16,169 bases of DNA from an uncultured Dorea sp. (GTDB taxonomy: Bacteria; Bacillota; Clostridia; Lachnospirales; Lachnospiraceae): NCBI GenBank assembly GCA_910589275.1, contig CAJUTH010000056.1, positions 1 through 16,169 on the forward strand, given 5' to 3'. This document shows positions 1 through 7,303 of the stretch, piece after piece (positions within the stretch are counted from its first letter, which is position 1; each line of letters opens with the position of its first letter). The notes under the pieces are model-generated. The model was not told where the DNA came from. It worked only from the letters and a program-made list of their open reading frames with translations, and ran no database searches. The position numbers and the translations under genes are program-made.

Positions 1-30
1 TCCGTGAGAACGCGTAGATCGTGCCAAGAG

Positions 31-105
31 GGAATTTGCCCCTCGCCGTAGGCGATTTGAAATGGGCAAATTCCATAACAGTGAGGCCGAAGGCTGAACT
101 GTTAC
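31..105. repeat. Multi-hairpin dispersed repeat (copy A)
   Basis: Three inverted repeats lie in a row. An 11-bp perfect stem (31-41 with 64-74, GGAATTTGCCC/GGGCAAATTCC) encloses a smaller stem (TCGCC 43-47 with GGCGA 51-55). A second structure pairs TAACAGT (76-82) with ACTGTTA (98-104) around an inner GCC/GGC pair. Nothing codes here. The arrangement of a TTTGC-containing part followed by a TAACAGT/ACTGTTA part matches, in order and orientation, the minus strand of 11204-11287. This points to a dispersed intergenic repeat family. Its function is unknown. Confidence 0.55.
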
Positions 106-112
106 AAAATTC

Positions 113-141
113 TTGACATCCGACCTTGTCCCCGTCAAAAT
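113..141 (+). promoter_or_regulatory. Candidate sigma-A promoter for the amidase gene
   Basis: A perfect -35 box TTGACA (113-118) is followed after 17 bp by CAAAAT (136-141), a four-of-six match to the -10 consensus. It sits at the downstream edge of the hairpin repeat and would give a leader of about 80 nt before the amidase start. The -35 is strong and the -10 is weak, so this is only a candidate. Confidence 0.4.
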
Positions 142-229
142 AAGAAACAAGGATAGACTGCGCAAGATTCAAGGCTTCTGTTAATCTAGCCGTCTTCCAC
201 TACATCACTTATTTTAGAAAGGGACGAAA

Positions 230-1072
230 ATGAAAAAAATTATCTATCTCATATGTTTAATTCTCCTTTTTACAGGCTGCTCCTTTCCACACAAAGAGGA
301 AACTCCTGATGAGCAAAAGGAGCCTTCGCCCAGCCATAACGCCAGGGAAGACAGCATAGAGCCGGAATCGGAATCCGAATTAGAAATTCAAACAGAGCCG
401 CAGACTGAAGCGCCGGAACAAGCAGAAACTAAACCCCAAAAAAAGCCGCAGACTATTGTCTTAGATCCCGGACACTCTGCCGTCATAGCGCCCGGAACCG
501 AGCCCTTAGGCCCGGGTTCTCAAGAATATAAAAGCGCAGACGCGGGCGGCACCTGCGGAGTAAGCACTGGAATACCAGAATATGAACTAACTTTAAACAT
601 TTCCCTGCAGCTTAAACAAGAACTGGAAAACCGAGGGTACACTGTCCTTCTGACCAGAGAAAGCAATGACGTCCCCGTCAGTTGTATCCAGCGCGCAGAT
701 GTGGCCAATAACGCGAAAGCCGCCGCTTTTGTACGGATTCATGCCAACGGTTCTGAGGATCAGTCTGTTACCGGCGCAATGACGATCTGCACCACTCCGC
801 AGAGTCCATACGTGCCCGAACTATATACTGCCAGCAGACAGCTTTCCGACTGTATCCTTAACAGCTTCTGCGCTGCAACCGGCTGTACAAACAGTACGGT
901 ATGGGAAACGGATTCCATGAGCGGAAATAATTGGAGCCAAGTTCCCGCCACCATAGTAGAAATGGGATATATGAGTAATCCTCAGGAAGATGTTCTGTTA
1001 CAAACCCCTGATTACCAGCAGAAGATCGTTCAAGGAATCGCCAACGGAATTGATTCCTTCTGCGGATATTAA
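230..1072 (+). CDS. Lipoprotein N-acetylmuramoyl-L-alanine amidase (Amidase_3)
   Basis: A 280-residue exported zinc amidase predicted to cut the bond between MurNAc and L-alanine in peptidoglycan. Residues 1-17 form a lipoprotein signal peptide with lipobox LFTGC, so Cys17 would be lipidated and the enzyme anchored outside the membrane. Residues 18-74 are an acidic Glu/Pro/Gln-rich linker that probably spans part of the wall. The Amidase_3 fold covers about 75-280. Visible zinc and catalytic residues are His82 (LDPGHS), Glu119 (EYELTLN), His171 (RIHANG) and Glu244 (VEMGYMSN), so the active site looks intact. The start follows AAAGGG at 218-223. It is the only plus-strand gene before the shared terminator at 1084-1113. 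A partnership with the NagZ lipoprotein downstream, as in Gram-positive muropeptide recycling, is inference. Confidence 0.93.
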   Translation: MKKIIYLICLILLFTGCSFPHKEETPDEQKEPSPSHNAREDSIEPESESELEIQTEPQTEAPEQAETKPQKKPQTIVLDPGHSAVIAPGTEPLGPGSQEYKSADAGGTCGVSTGIPEYELTLNISLQLKQELENRGYTVLLTRESNDVPVSCIQRADVANNAKAAAFVRIHANGSEDQSVTGAMTICTTPQSPYVPELYTASRQLSDCILNSFCAATGCTNSTVWETDSMSGNNWSQVPATIVEMGYMSNPQEDVLLQTPDYQQKIVQGIANGIDSFCGY

Positions 1073-1083
1073 CGCCAAAAAAA

Positions 1084-1113
1084 AGAGCTGCCCTACTGGG
1101 CGGCTCTCTTTTT
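1084..1113. terminator. Bidirectional terminator, amidase gene / convergent zinc-ribbon gene
   Basis: A 10-bp stem (1084-1093 with 1098-1107, one G-U pair) has the tetraloop TACT. An A-run lies on its left and a T-run (1109-1113) on its right, so it can act on both strands. The minus-strand gene's stop codon TAG (1093-1095) lies inside the hairpin, so its last codons form one arm. Confidence 0.85.
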
Positions 1114-1698
1114 CATAATCCACATTACCAGAGCGGCAATCGCGGCAATCAGCATAGCAATGCTTCCAAGATACAATAGCGTATGACCGATCTCATAATC
1201 TGCCAGTCCTCCGGCATAGCTCTTAATATTGTCATTCTCATATACAACCAAAGACAACATAAGAATTGATCCGGCAATGGAGACAATATTCAATTTAAAA
1301 ATATTGATCACTGCAAGCGCAATAATGATTCCCAAAAAAATCTTTCCATCGTCTGTATCAATCAAATTGACGCTCTCTCCATACCCCAGAAACGAAACAG
1401 AACAATATGGAAGGAACAATCCCAATAACGCCAGCAGGCATCCGCCCCAATAAGCAAAATTACCAATATTGTACGTCTTCTTAATCTTGACCGGCGGTTT
1501 TCCTATTCCTGCTGTCACAGCCTGATATGCATTCGCCCCTCCCTGGCCGTACATCGATACTGACTGCCCGCCTGTCGTCACTCCCGGATTACCTGCCGCC
1601 GCTCCTTGAGCACCCCCCGGATTGCCCGATGGCTTACCGCAGGCCGGGCAAAATTTGACGCCATCCGGCATAGCCTTACCGCAATGTTTACAAAACAT
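1093..1698 (-). CDS. Zinc-ribbon membrane protein with four predicted TM helices
   Basis: A 201-residue protein of unknown function. It opens with a zinc ribbon, Cys3-x2-Cys6 and Cys17-x2-Cys20 (MFCKHCG...FCPACG). A Gly/Ala/Gln-rich flexible stretch (about 22-68) follows, then hydrophobic segments near 82-104, 120-135, 137-153 and 172-195. The zinc ribbon should be cytoplasmic. The frame stays open to 1716, but those extra codons (TTG AAG GAG GAG) are the Shine-Dalgarno itself. The ATG at 1698 sits 8 nt after AAGGAGG and is the real start. The MFC N-terminus matches those of the genes at 1935 and 5321. It converges on the amidase gene and is divergent from the zinc-ribbon operon, so its regulatory region is shared with that operon. 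Confidence 0.8.
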   Translation of the reverse strand: MFCKHCGKAMPDGVKFCPACGKPSGNPGGAQGAAAGNPGVTTGGQSVSMYGQGGANAYQAVTAGIGKPPVKIKKTYNIGNFAYWGGCLLALLGLFLPYCSVSFLGYGESVNLIDTDDGKIFLGIIIALAVINIFKLNIVSIAGSILMLSLVVYENDNIKSYAGGLADYEIGHTLLYLGSIAMLIAAIAALVMWIMKKRAAQ

Positions 1699-1758
1699 AA
1701 CTCTCTCCTCCTTCAAAACAAATAAAATAGTTCTTTATATTCCCCCAACTCCTTTTTC

Positions 1759-1764
1759 ATTGTA
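1759..1764 (-). promoter_or_regulatory. Candidate extended -10 promoter of the minus-strand zinc-ribbon gene
   Basis: On the minus strand TGG-TACAAT is an extended -10 element about 60 nt upstream of the ATG at 1698. No convincing -35 box lies 16-18 nt upstream of it. The extended TG motif is the main support. Confidence 0.35.
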
Positions 1765-1826
1765 CCATTTACATTCACAAAAAGACAGCACAAACCTCCA
1801 TTTTGTACATTTTTTCGATAACAATA

Positions 1827-1872
1827 GACAAAAATGATATTATTTGTCGATACAGGAAAGATATGGTATACT
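1827..1872 (+). promoter_or_regulatory. Extended -10 promoter and possible operator of the zinc-ribbon/NagZ operon
   Basis: TTGTCG (1844-1849), a 17-bp spacer and TATACT (1867-1872) preceded by TG-G form a good extended -10 promoter. Translation starts about 60 nt downstream at 1935. A 6-bp inverted repeat, GACAAA (1827-1832) with TTTGTC (1843-1848), overlaps the -35 box and could be a regulator site. The operator role is inference. Confidence 0.65.
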
Positions 1873-1934
1873 AATAAAGACTGATTTTTACAAATTTGTC
1901 GCTAAATAATATATTCAGGAAAGAGAGAGTCATT

Positions 1935-2732
1935 ATGTTTTGTCACAATTGCGGAACCAAACTAGAAGAAGGCAGCGCTTTTTGTCCCGAATGCGGGGCC
2001 AAACAGCTTGACGGTCCACAGCCGGAAAACGCCCCGGAAGATGCCTTGAACGAACAGCCTTCCGGCGGCGCTTACGAACCCGAAGAACCTGTTAAGGACA
2101 GCCGCCGGTTTCTTCTGATTCTTATTCTTATCATTGTTCTCGGAATCGCACTGGGCATTGGCGGATTCTTCCTCTACCAGAAGAAATCTGCGCCCGCCTC
2201 CAAGGAAGCAGAGACTACGGCAGAAAAGGATACGAAAAAGAATACCGCCAAGAAACAGGAACCAAAGGAAGAAAAGCAGGCGAAAGAGCAAACCGCGTCC
2301 CCAGAACCGGAAGAAAAGGAGGAAACTCCCGAAGAAAAAACTTATACCCACGAATATACATTTATCCAGGAAATGCGTACATGGGAGGACGCAAAGACTT
2401 ACTGCGAAGCACAGGGCGGGCATCTAGCCACCGTCACCAGTCAGGAAGAATACGACAAGATAACCGCGCTTGCAAATTCATCCGGATGTTTAGTCGTATG
2501 GATCGGGGGCATGCGCCTTTCGGATAATTCCTTCGGATGGGTAAACGGAGAAGACTTTACCTACAGCGCATGGGCAGCCGGAGAACCTAACAACGACGGC
2601 GGAATGGAACATTATATTGGAATAATGAAAGTAAACGGCTCCTGGGGCATGTATGATATGCCGAACGATGTAAGCCCGTACTATAGCTCCAGCAAGGTCG
2701 GATTTATTATGGAAAAGGATATTGAACAATAA
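1935..2732 (+). CDS. Zinc-ribbon, single-TM, C-type-lectin-domain protein
   Basis: A 265-residue protein in four parts: a zinc ribbon (Cys3, Cys6, Cys17, Cys20), a TM helix (about 58-81), a Lys/Glu-rich linker (about 82-136) and a C-type lectin-like domain (about 139-261). Lectin hallmarks are an opening aromatic segment with W150, A..YC...GG.LATV (153-166), VWIGG (188-192), a W near 202, EPNN (217-220, the Ca2+/sugar-selecting EPN tripeptide of mannose-type lectins) and W237. The usual closing Cys of the fold is replaced: the end reads VGFIMEK. The disulphide pattern is therefore not standard. The predicted layout is ribbon inside and lectin domain outside. The start is the ATG at 1935; a longer TTG-initiated frame from 1896 runs through the weak ribosome binding site. 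It is the first gene of the operon and ends 2 nt before nagZ. A ligand cannot be assigned. Confidence 0.82.
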   Translation: MFCHNCGTKLEEGSAFCPECGAKQLDGPQPENAPEDALNEQPSGGAYEPEEPVKDSRRFLLILILIIVLGIALGIGGFFLYQKKSAPASKEAETTAEKDTKKNTAKKQEPKEEKQAKEQTASPEPEEKEETPEEKTYTHEYTFIQEMRTWEDAKTYCEAQGGHLATVTSQEEYDKITALANSSGCLVVWIGGMRLSDNSFGWVNGEDFTYSAWAAGEPNNDGGMEHYIGIMKVNGSWGMYDMPNDVSPYYSSSKVGFIMEKDIEQ

Positions 2733-2734
2733 CT

Positions 2735-3979
2735 ATGGAGAAAAAAATCTTAACACTCATAATTGCGGGCATTTTCCTCGGAAGCGCTCTCTTGTCTGGC
2801 TGCAGTAAGGCTTCCGCCCCCTCAGAGACGAAAACAGACAGCGAAACTGCCGAAGAGGAACAAAACACCCCGTCAGACGAAACTGCCAAAGCTCCTGATG
2901 ATCACGACGAAGTTCTAGATGAACCTGTCGATACCACTGATGTACAGCTTCAGGAAATTTTATCAGAAATGACCCTTGAAGAAAAAGTGTGCCAGCTCTT
3001 TATGGTCACGCCAGAACAGTTGACCCACACAGGCACTGTAATACAAGCCGGCGAAACTACCAAAGCCGCGTTGGAACAATATCCGGTAGGAGGACTGGTG
3101 TACTTCCAGCCGAATATCGTTGATGAAAATCAGCTAAAAACTATGCTTGCAAATACAAAATCCTATTCAAAATATCCGCCCTTCCTTGGCGTAGACGAGG
3201 AAGGCGGCTCACTTGTCGCAAGGGTTGCCAACAGCGAAGGCTTTCACGTAGAAAAATTTCCCGATATGCAGCAGATCGGCGCCTCACTCGATTACGAAGA
3301 AGCTTACAGAGCAGGCAGCACTATTGGAAGCTACCTCCACGATCTGGGCTTTAACATGGATTTCGCCCCTGTAGCGGACGTGCTGACAAATCCTGCCAAT
3401 ACCGTAATCGGCGCAAGATCCTTCGGCCCAGACCCGGAAGTGGATGCACAGATGACCGCACAGGTAGTGAAGGGACTGCAGGAGCAGGATATATGCGCCG
3501 TACTGAAGCATTTTCCGGGACATGGCGGCACAGACGGCGACAGCCATGAAGAAGCCGTCGCCAATGAACGCACCTTAGAACAGCTCCAGTCCGCTGAATT
3601 TCTGCCCTTTTCGGCAGGTATTCATGCCGGAGCCGGATGCATAATGGTCGGACACATTTCCCTCCCGCTAATAACCCATGAAAATCTTCCAGCTACCTTA
3701 TCACAGGAGATCATTACCGGTCTTTTACGAGAGGAACTTGGCTTTGACGGCATCATCATCACAGATTCCATGTCCATGGGAGCCATTATCAATCATTATA
3801 CGCCGGAGGAAGCCGCCGTACAGACTATTCTAGCCGGCTCTGATATTGTCCTGATTCCCGAGGATTTTGAACGGGCCTATCAGGGGCTCCTTCAAGCCGT
3901 AGGGGACGGCGCCATCCCGGAAGCGCGAATTGACGAGTCCGTATACCGAATACTGCGGTATAAACTATTCCGGAGCTAA
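2735..3979 (+). CDS. nagZ: Lipoprotein beta-N-acetylhexosaminidase, GH3 (NagZ)
   Basis: A 414-residue exported glycosidase predicted to remove terminal beta-linked GlcNAc from muropeptides. The signal peptide has lipobox LLSGC, making Cys23 the lipidated residue. An acidic linker runs to about 66 and the GH3 barrel covers about 70-414. NagZ signatures are intact: DEEGG (154-158), RSFG (228-231), KHFPGHG (258-264) with the acid/base dyad Asp269/His271 (GDSH), and the nucleophile Asp344 in IITDSMSMGA. There is no second C-terminal domain, unlike the long Bacillus form. The ATG lies 2 nt after the upstream stop, and its ribosome binding site (AAAGGA, about 2714-2719) is inside the lectin gene, so the two are probably translationally coupled. 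Pairing a NagZ with an amidase fits Gram-positive muropeptide recycling, but no MurNAc uptake genes are in view. Confidence 0.93.
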   Translation: MEKKILTLIIAGIFLGSALLSGCSKASAPSETKTDSETAEEEQNTPSDETAKAPDDHDEVLDEPVDTTDVQLQEILSEMTLEEKVCQLFMVTPEQLTHTGTVIQAGETTKAALEQYPVGGLVYFQPNIVDENQLKTMLANTKSYSKYPPFLGVDEEGGSLVARVANSEGFHVEKFPDMQQIGASLDYEEAYRAGSTIGSYLHDLGFNMDFAPVADVLTNPANTVIGARSFGPDPEVDAQMTAQVVKGLQEQDICAVLKHFPGHGGTDGDSHEEAVANERTLEQLQSAEFLPFSAGIHAGAGCIMVGHISLPLITHENLPATLSQEIITGLLREELGFDGIIITDSMSMGAIINHYTPEEAAVQTILAGSDIVLIPEDFERAYQGLLQAVGDGAIPEARIDESVYRILRYKLFRS

Positions 3980-3990
3980 ACCAGTATCCA

Positions 3991-4020
3991 AAAATATATC
4001 TGCATACACAGATGTATTTT
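3991..4020 (+). terminator. A/T-rich hairpin after nagZ
   Basis: A 12-bp stem (3991-4002 with 4009-4020, one G-U pair) with a 6-nt loop follows the nagZ stop. The T-rich end lies in the stem itself and no further U-tract follows. It could be a weak or partial terminator, or an RNA-processing or stability element within the operon. Confidence 0.4.
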
Positions 4021-4055
4021 AGATAAATAACAAAATCAAACTAGGAGGAAGAGAC

Positions 4056-4670
4056 ATGGCTTTATTTGACAAAATGAGAGATTCCATCTCGATTGCAGGA
4101 CAGGGAGTTTCCCAAAAGGCGAAGACCGCAACGGAAAGCGTAAGGATCGGCGGCCTGATTAAAAATAATGAAAGAATGATTGAAAAACTTACATATCAGG
4201 TGGGCGTTCAGTGCGTATCTAAGTACATCAATGATTCTGATTCTGAATACAAAGAATTATTCGCAGAAATTCTCCGTCTGCGGGATGAAAATCAGAGATA
4301 CCGCATTGAACTCCAGCAGGCTACTGCTCAAAACGTCTGCCCTCAATGCGGATATGGCAACAATACGGCAGCCAAGTTCTGCATTAGCTGCGGAGCGCCC
4401 TTAACTGCGGTTCCAGCAGGAGGTATCCCCTGTAAAAACTGCGGTTACATGAATACTGAAGATTCCGCATTCTGCGTACAATGCGGTTCCCCTATCACGA
4501 AACCGGAAGCTGATGCAGACGTACCAGAAGCTGACGCAGACATACCGGAAGGCGAGGCCGAACCGCAGCCTGAACAGACCGCATCGGCCGATACATGTAA
4601 AAACTGCGGCGCAGTACTAGATGACGACTCCCTATTCTGTACCGAGTGCGGCGCCAAGCGAGAACCGTAA
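4056..4670 (+). CDS. Soluble triple zinc-ribbon protein
   Basis: A 204-residue protein with no TM segment, function unknown. Residues 1-92 are charged and helix-prone, probably a coiled coil. Three Cys4 zinc ribbons follow: Cys95/98/109/112, Cys126/129/140/143 and Cys181/184/195/198. Between the second and third lies an acidic Pro/Glu/Ala/Asp stretch with a near-perfect heptapeptide repeat (PEADADV then PEADADI, from residue 150). The start has a clear Shine-Dalgarno (AGGAGGAA, about 4044-4051). It lies among membrane and surface proteins that also carry zinc ribbons and could be their cytoplasmic partner or scaffold, which is inference. Confidence 0.8.
   Translation: MALFDKMRDSISIAGQGVSQKAKTATESVRIGGLIKNNERMIEKLTYQVGVQCVSKYINDSDSEYKELFAEILRLRDENQRYRIELQQATAQNVCPQCGYGNNTAAKFCISCGAPLTAVPAGGIPCKNCGYMNTEDSAFCVQCGSPITKPEADADVPEADADIPEGEAEPQPEQTASADTCKNCGAVLDDDSLFCTECGAKREP
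4503..4544 (+). repeat. 21-bp in-frame tandem repeat in the triple zinc-ribbon gene
   Basis: Two 21-bp units encode PEADADV and PEADADI, followed by a degenerate third unit (PEGEAEP). The repeat keeps the frame and lengthens an acidic linker. Such units can change copy number between strains. Confidence 0.7.
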
Positions 4671-4730
4671 CTCTACACCAAATCAACCGCTAATGTTCAA
4701 TAAGCTGTAAAAATAATAGGAGTAACAAGA

Positions 4731-5306
4731 ATGAAGAGTAAAGACAAAGATATGAAACCAAAAGGGATCGACAAGGATAAAATTGCGTCTATTGTCGCGG
4801 CAGTCCTGATCGTCCTCTTTTTAGGCGGCAGCGTTTTCATCGGTTTAGCAGGCAGCGGCTTTGCCGGAAGCAAGGACAGCCTCGTCTCTGACAAAGAACT
4901 GGAAAAAGCCAGTATGCTGACTAATTCTGACGATTCTGAGGGAAGCGTAGCAGTCCTGCCCATGGAAGAAGACTTTACCATTACCAAAAACGGCGTTTCC
5001 GCACAGTCATCCGCCGCAAAAGATTCGGAAGCACCCAGCGGCGATTACATCCTTCCGGACAGCGACAAGCGTTACCTGACTGACGCCGATGTATCCGGTT
5101 TATCCGGGCAGGAGTTAAAACTTGCAAGAAATGAAATCATCGCCAGACACGGACGAATCTTTACAAACGCAGATGTCAAGGAATATTTTGAAAGCAAGAG
5201 CTGGTATCATGGAACAATCGCGCCGGAAACATTTGACGCTAATATCAATTCCTATCTCAGCGCACTGGAATTTGCCAATATTGACATGATCAAAAAGTAT
5301 GAGTAA
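4731..5306 (+). CDS. Single-TM YARHG-domain protein
   Basis: A 191-residue protein with a short, highly charged Lys/Asp-rich N-terminus, one TM helix (about 18-40), a Ser/Glu/Asp-rich spacer (about 45-110) and a C-terminal YARHG domain (about 113-189). The domain signature is seen as LKLARNEIIARHGRIF (129-144), followed by F..KSWY and a second helix. YARHG domains are usually extracytoplasmic and often found next to wall-associated proteins; their biochemical role is not established. Unlike its neighbours, it carries no zinc ribbon. TAGGAGT precedes the ATG. Its stop is followed directly by the ribosome binding site of the next gene, indicating one transcript. Confidence 0.82.
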   Translation: MKSKDKDMKPKGIDKDKIASIVAAVLIVLFLGGSVFIGLAGSGFAGSKDSLVSDKELEKASMLTNSDDSEGSVAVLPMEEDFTITKNGVSAQSSAAKDSEAPSGDYILPDSDKRYLTDADVSGLSGQELKLARNEIIARHGRIFTNADVKEYFESKSWYHGTIAPETFDANINSYLSALEFANIDMIKKYE

Positions 5307-5320
5307 AGGAGATGATAAAA

Positions 5321-6529
5321 ATGTTTTGTCCAGAATGCGGAAGTAAAAATGATGACAATGCAGCTTTTTGCTGTGAGTGCGGAGCCGCCCTCCAGACCCC
5401 TGATACCGCAGCCGCTTCACCCGCAAAGAAAAACCTAAGCTTATCTTCCAATGATAAGATATTACTGATCGAATTAGTGATCGCATTGTTTTCTGTTATT
5501 TTATTCTTTGTAATGTACCACAACCACTACAGCGCGGGAAATATCGCGGAAAAATACGTAAAGGCCGGCTATGAGCAGGACTGGAATACCTTATATGACA
5601 CGCTGTATCTTGAAAATGAGGATGATTTCACCACAAAAGAAGCTTTTATCACCGCTCAGAAAATCAATGCCTCAGAAAATAAGCAGTATGTGAGTATCTT
5701 AGACGTAACCAAGCTATCCGGCGGCGCGTCCGGCAAAGCTTACCGTGTATCCTACCAATTAGACGGCTATTCTGACTCCACGGTAGTTGAATTAAAAAGA
5801 AACGGGCTGTCATGGAAAGTATCTAACGCAAACTATACTTCCAACGATTATATGATATCTGTTCCCACAGGCGCTGCGGTAACCTTAGACAAAATCGACG
5901 TCTCCGGCAGCCTGAAACCTTCTGAGAAAATGGAAGGCTTTGACACCTATGTCATCCCGCAGGTGTTCGGCGCCACGCATTATATCGAATTAAGCGGTGA
6001 AGAACTAGAAGATGCCGGACAGCTTCTCACCTATTACGGCGGCGACAGCGCGGAATCAAACCTATACTCTTCCATGGTTACTTCACAATACAACGAAGAA
6101 ACCATTGAAACTGTTATGAAGCTCGCCGAAGCCGATTTGAAAGAAATTCTTGAATCCGCATCGGCCAACAAGAAATTCAGTGATGTACCAGCCTTTGAGC
6201 ATACTTTTGCAAACAGCAAAGAGAATGTCATTCATTCCTATGAATATCTGCGCGACGATTCTTTCGGCAACGGCAATTCAAACTATTCGCTCACAAAATA
6301 CACGCTGTCTAACGGCGAGATGAACGGCAGTGTGATAAACAGCGGCAGCAACACACTGATAAAAGTAATAATCAAAGGGAATTATTCCTACGAAAGCGCT
6401 TCCATCTCATGGGGCGGAAGCACCTATACCGATTCCGGGGACGGTACCTGCGCACACACATTAGCCTACACAAAAGCCGGCGATGATTGGATGCTGTACA
6501 GTTTAGAAATGGATATGGGCGGTATCTAA
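5321..6529 (+). CDS. Zinc-ribbon, single-TM protein with large extracytoplasmic region
   Basis: A 402-residue protein with an N-terminal zinc ribbon (Cys3, Cys6, Cys17, Cys20; an extra Cys at 18), a TM helix (about 46-67) and about 335 residues predicted outside. The first outer segment (about 70-165: AEKYVKAGYEQDWNTLYD...) looks like the small alpha/beta domain next to the membrane in TcaA/YvbJ-like zinc-ribbon proteins. The rest is beta-rich with many Ser/Gly/Thr and Tyr and is not recognised. An ATG at 5312 touches the GGAG of the Shine-Dalgarno (5308-5311) and cannot be used well. The ATG at 5321, 9 nt downstream, gives the MFCPECG start shared with sister genes. It is the last gene of the operon. 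A role in envelope or antibiotic sensing like TcaA is only a guess from architecture. Confidence 0.78.
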   Translation: MFCPECGSKNDDNAAFCCECGAALQTPDTAAASPAKKNLSLSSNDKILLIELVIALFSVILFFVMYHNHYSAGNIAEKYVKAGYEQDWNTLYDTLYLENEDDFTTKEAFITAQKINASENKQYVSILDVTKLSGGASGKAYRVSYQLDGYSDSTVVELKRNGLSWKVSNANYTSNDYMISVPTGAAVTLDKIDVSGSLKPSEKMEGFDTYVIPQVFGATHYIELSGEELEDAGQLLTYYGGDSAESNLYSSMVTSQYNEETIETVMKLAEADLKEILESASANKKFSDVPAFEHTFANSKENVIHSYEYLRDDSFGNGNSNYSLTKYTLSNGEMNGSVINSGSNTLIKVIIKGNYSYESASISWGGSTYTDSGDGTCAHTLAYTKAGDDWMLYSLEMDMGGI

Positions 6530-6558
6530 CTCTGAAACATCGTTCATAAAAATACAAA

Positions 6559-6600
6559 AACGCCGTATCGAGATTAATTCCCGATACGGCGTTCTCATTT
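6559..6600. terminator. Bidirectional terminator, zinc-ribbon operon / rplA
   Basis: A 12-bp perfect stem (6559-6570 with 6582-6593, AACGCCGTATCG/CGATACGGCGTT) has an 11-nt loop. To the right is a T-rich run (GTTCTCATTTTT); to the left an A-run that becomes the T-tract for minus-strand transcripts. It ends both the plus-strand zinc-ribbon operon and the ribosomal-protein operon. Confidence 0.88.
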
Positions 6601-6610
6601 TTAATTAGGA

Positions 6611-7303
6611 TTAAACCAGCTTCGCCGGATTAATCTTTACGCCGGGTCCCATGGTAGAAGTAAGCGTCACGCTCTTAAGGAACTGACCCTTTACTGCTGC
6701 CGGCCTAGCCTTAATAATTGCTTCAATAAGCGTCTGGAAGTTGTCTGCAAGCTGCTCCTCTGTGAAAGATACCTTTCCAATCGGAACATGGATAATATTT
6801 GTTTTATCAAGTCTATACTCAATCTTACCAGCTTTGATGTCGTTAACCGCCTTTGTAACATCCATTGTTACAGTACCCGCCTTCGGATTCGGCATCAGAC
6901 CCTTTGGTCCAAGTACGCGTCCAATACGGCCTACGATACCCATCATATCCGGTGTAGCAACAACTACGTCAAAGTCAAACCAGTTCTCTTTCTGGATCTT
7001 CTCAATCAGTTCCATTCCTCCAACATAATCTGCTCCGGCCGCTTCTGCCTCTGCGGCTTTCGCGTCCTTTGCAAATACTAAGATACGAACCTTTTTTCCA
7101 GTACCATGCGGCAGTACAACTGCGCCTCGGATCTGCTGATCGGCATGACGTCCGTCACAGCCGGTTCTGATATGAGCTTCAACAGTTTCATCAAATTTAG
7201 CAACTGCCGTCTTCTTTACTAAAGAAATCGCCTCTTCCTTATCGTAGAGATTTCCTCTTTCAATATTCTTAGCAGCCTCGATATATTTCTTTCCTCGTTT
7301 CAT
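6611..7303 (-). CDS. rplA: 50S ribosomal protein L1
   Basis: A 230-residue protein of normal L1 length that forms the mobile L1 stalk on 23S rRNA and in many bacteria represses its own operon by binding mRNA. Family landmarks are KKYIEAAKNIERG near the start, the first-domain segment ETVEAHIRTGCDGRHADQQIRGAV, the central GRIGRVLGPKGLMPNPKAGTV, and the closing TSTMGPGVKINPAKL. The frame extends upstream to 7345, but the ATG at 7303 follows AAGGAGG (7312-7318) and matches the family start. It is the last gene of the operon; rplJ and rplL do not follow. Its leader contains a hairpin resembling the L1 site in 23S rRNA. Confidence 0.98.
   Translation of the reverse strand: MKRGKKYIEAAKNIERGNLYDKEEAISLVKKTAVAKFDETVEAHIRTGCDGRHADQQIRGAVVLPHGTGKKVRILVFAKDAKAAEAEAAGADYVGGMELIEKIQKENWFDFDVVVATPDMMGIVGRIGRVLGPKGLMPNPKAGTVTMDVTKAVNDIKAGKIEYRLDKTNIIHVPIGKVSFTEEQLADNFQTLIEAIIKARPAAVKGQFLKSVTLTSTMGPGVKINPAKLV

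Noticed and set aside
1896..1934. TTG-initiated N-terminal extension of the lectin-like protein
   Set aside because: The extension would put 13 residues before the conserved MFCxxCG start and runs through the ribosome-binding region.
1962..2423. 153-codon minus-strand open frame opposite the lectin-like gene
   Set aside because: It is a low-complexity Phe/Leu-rich translation of the complement of a Lys/Glu-rich linker, a common antisense artefact.
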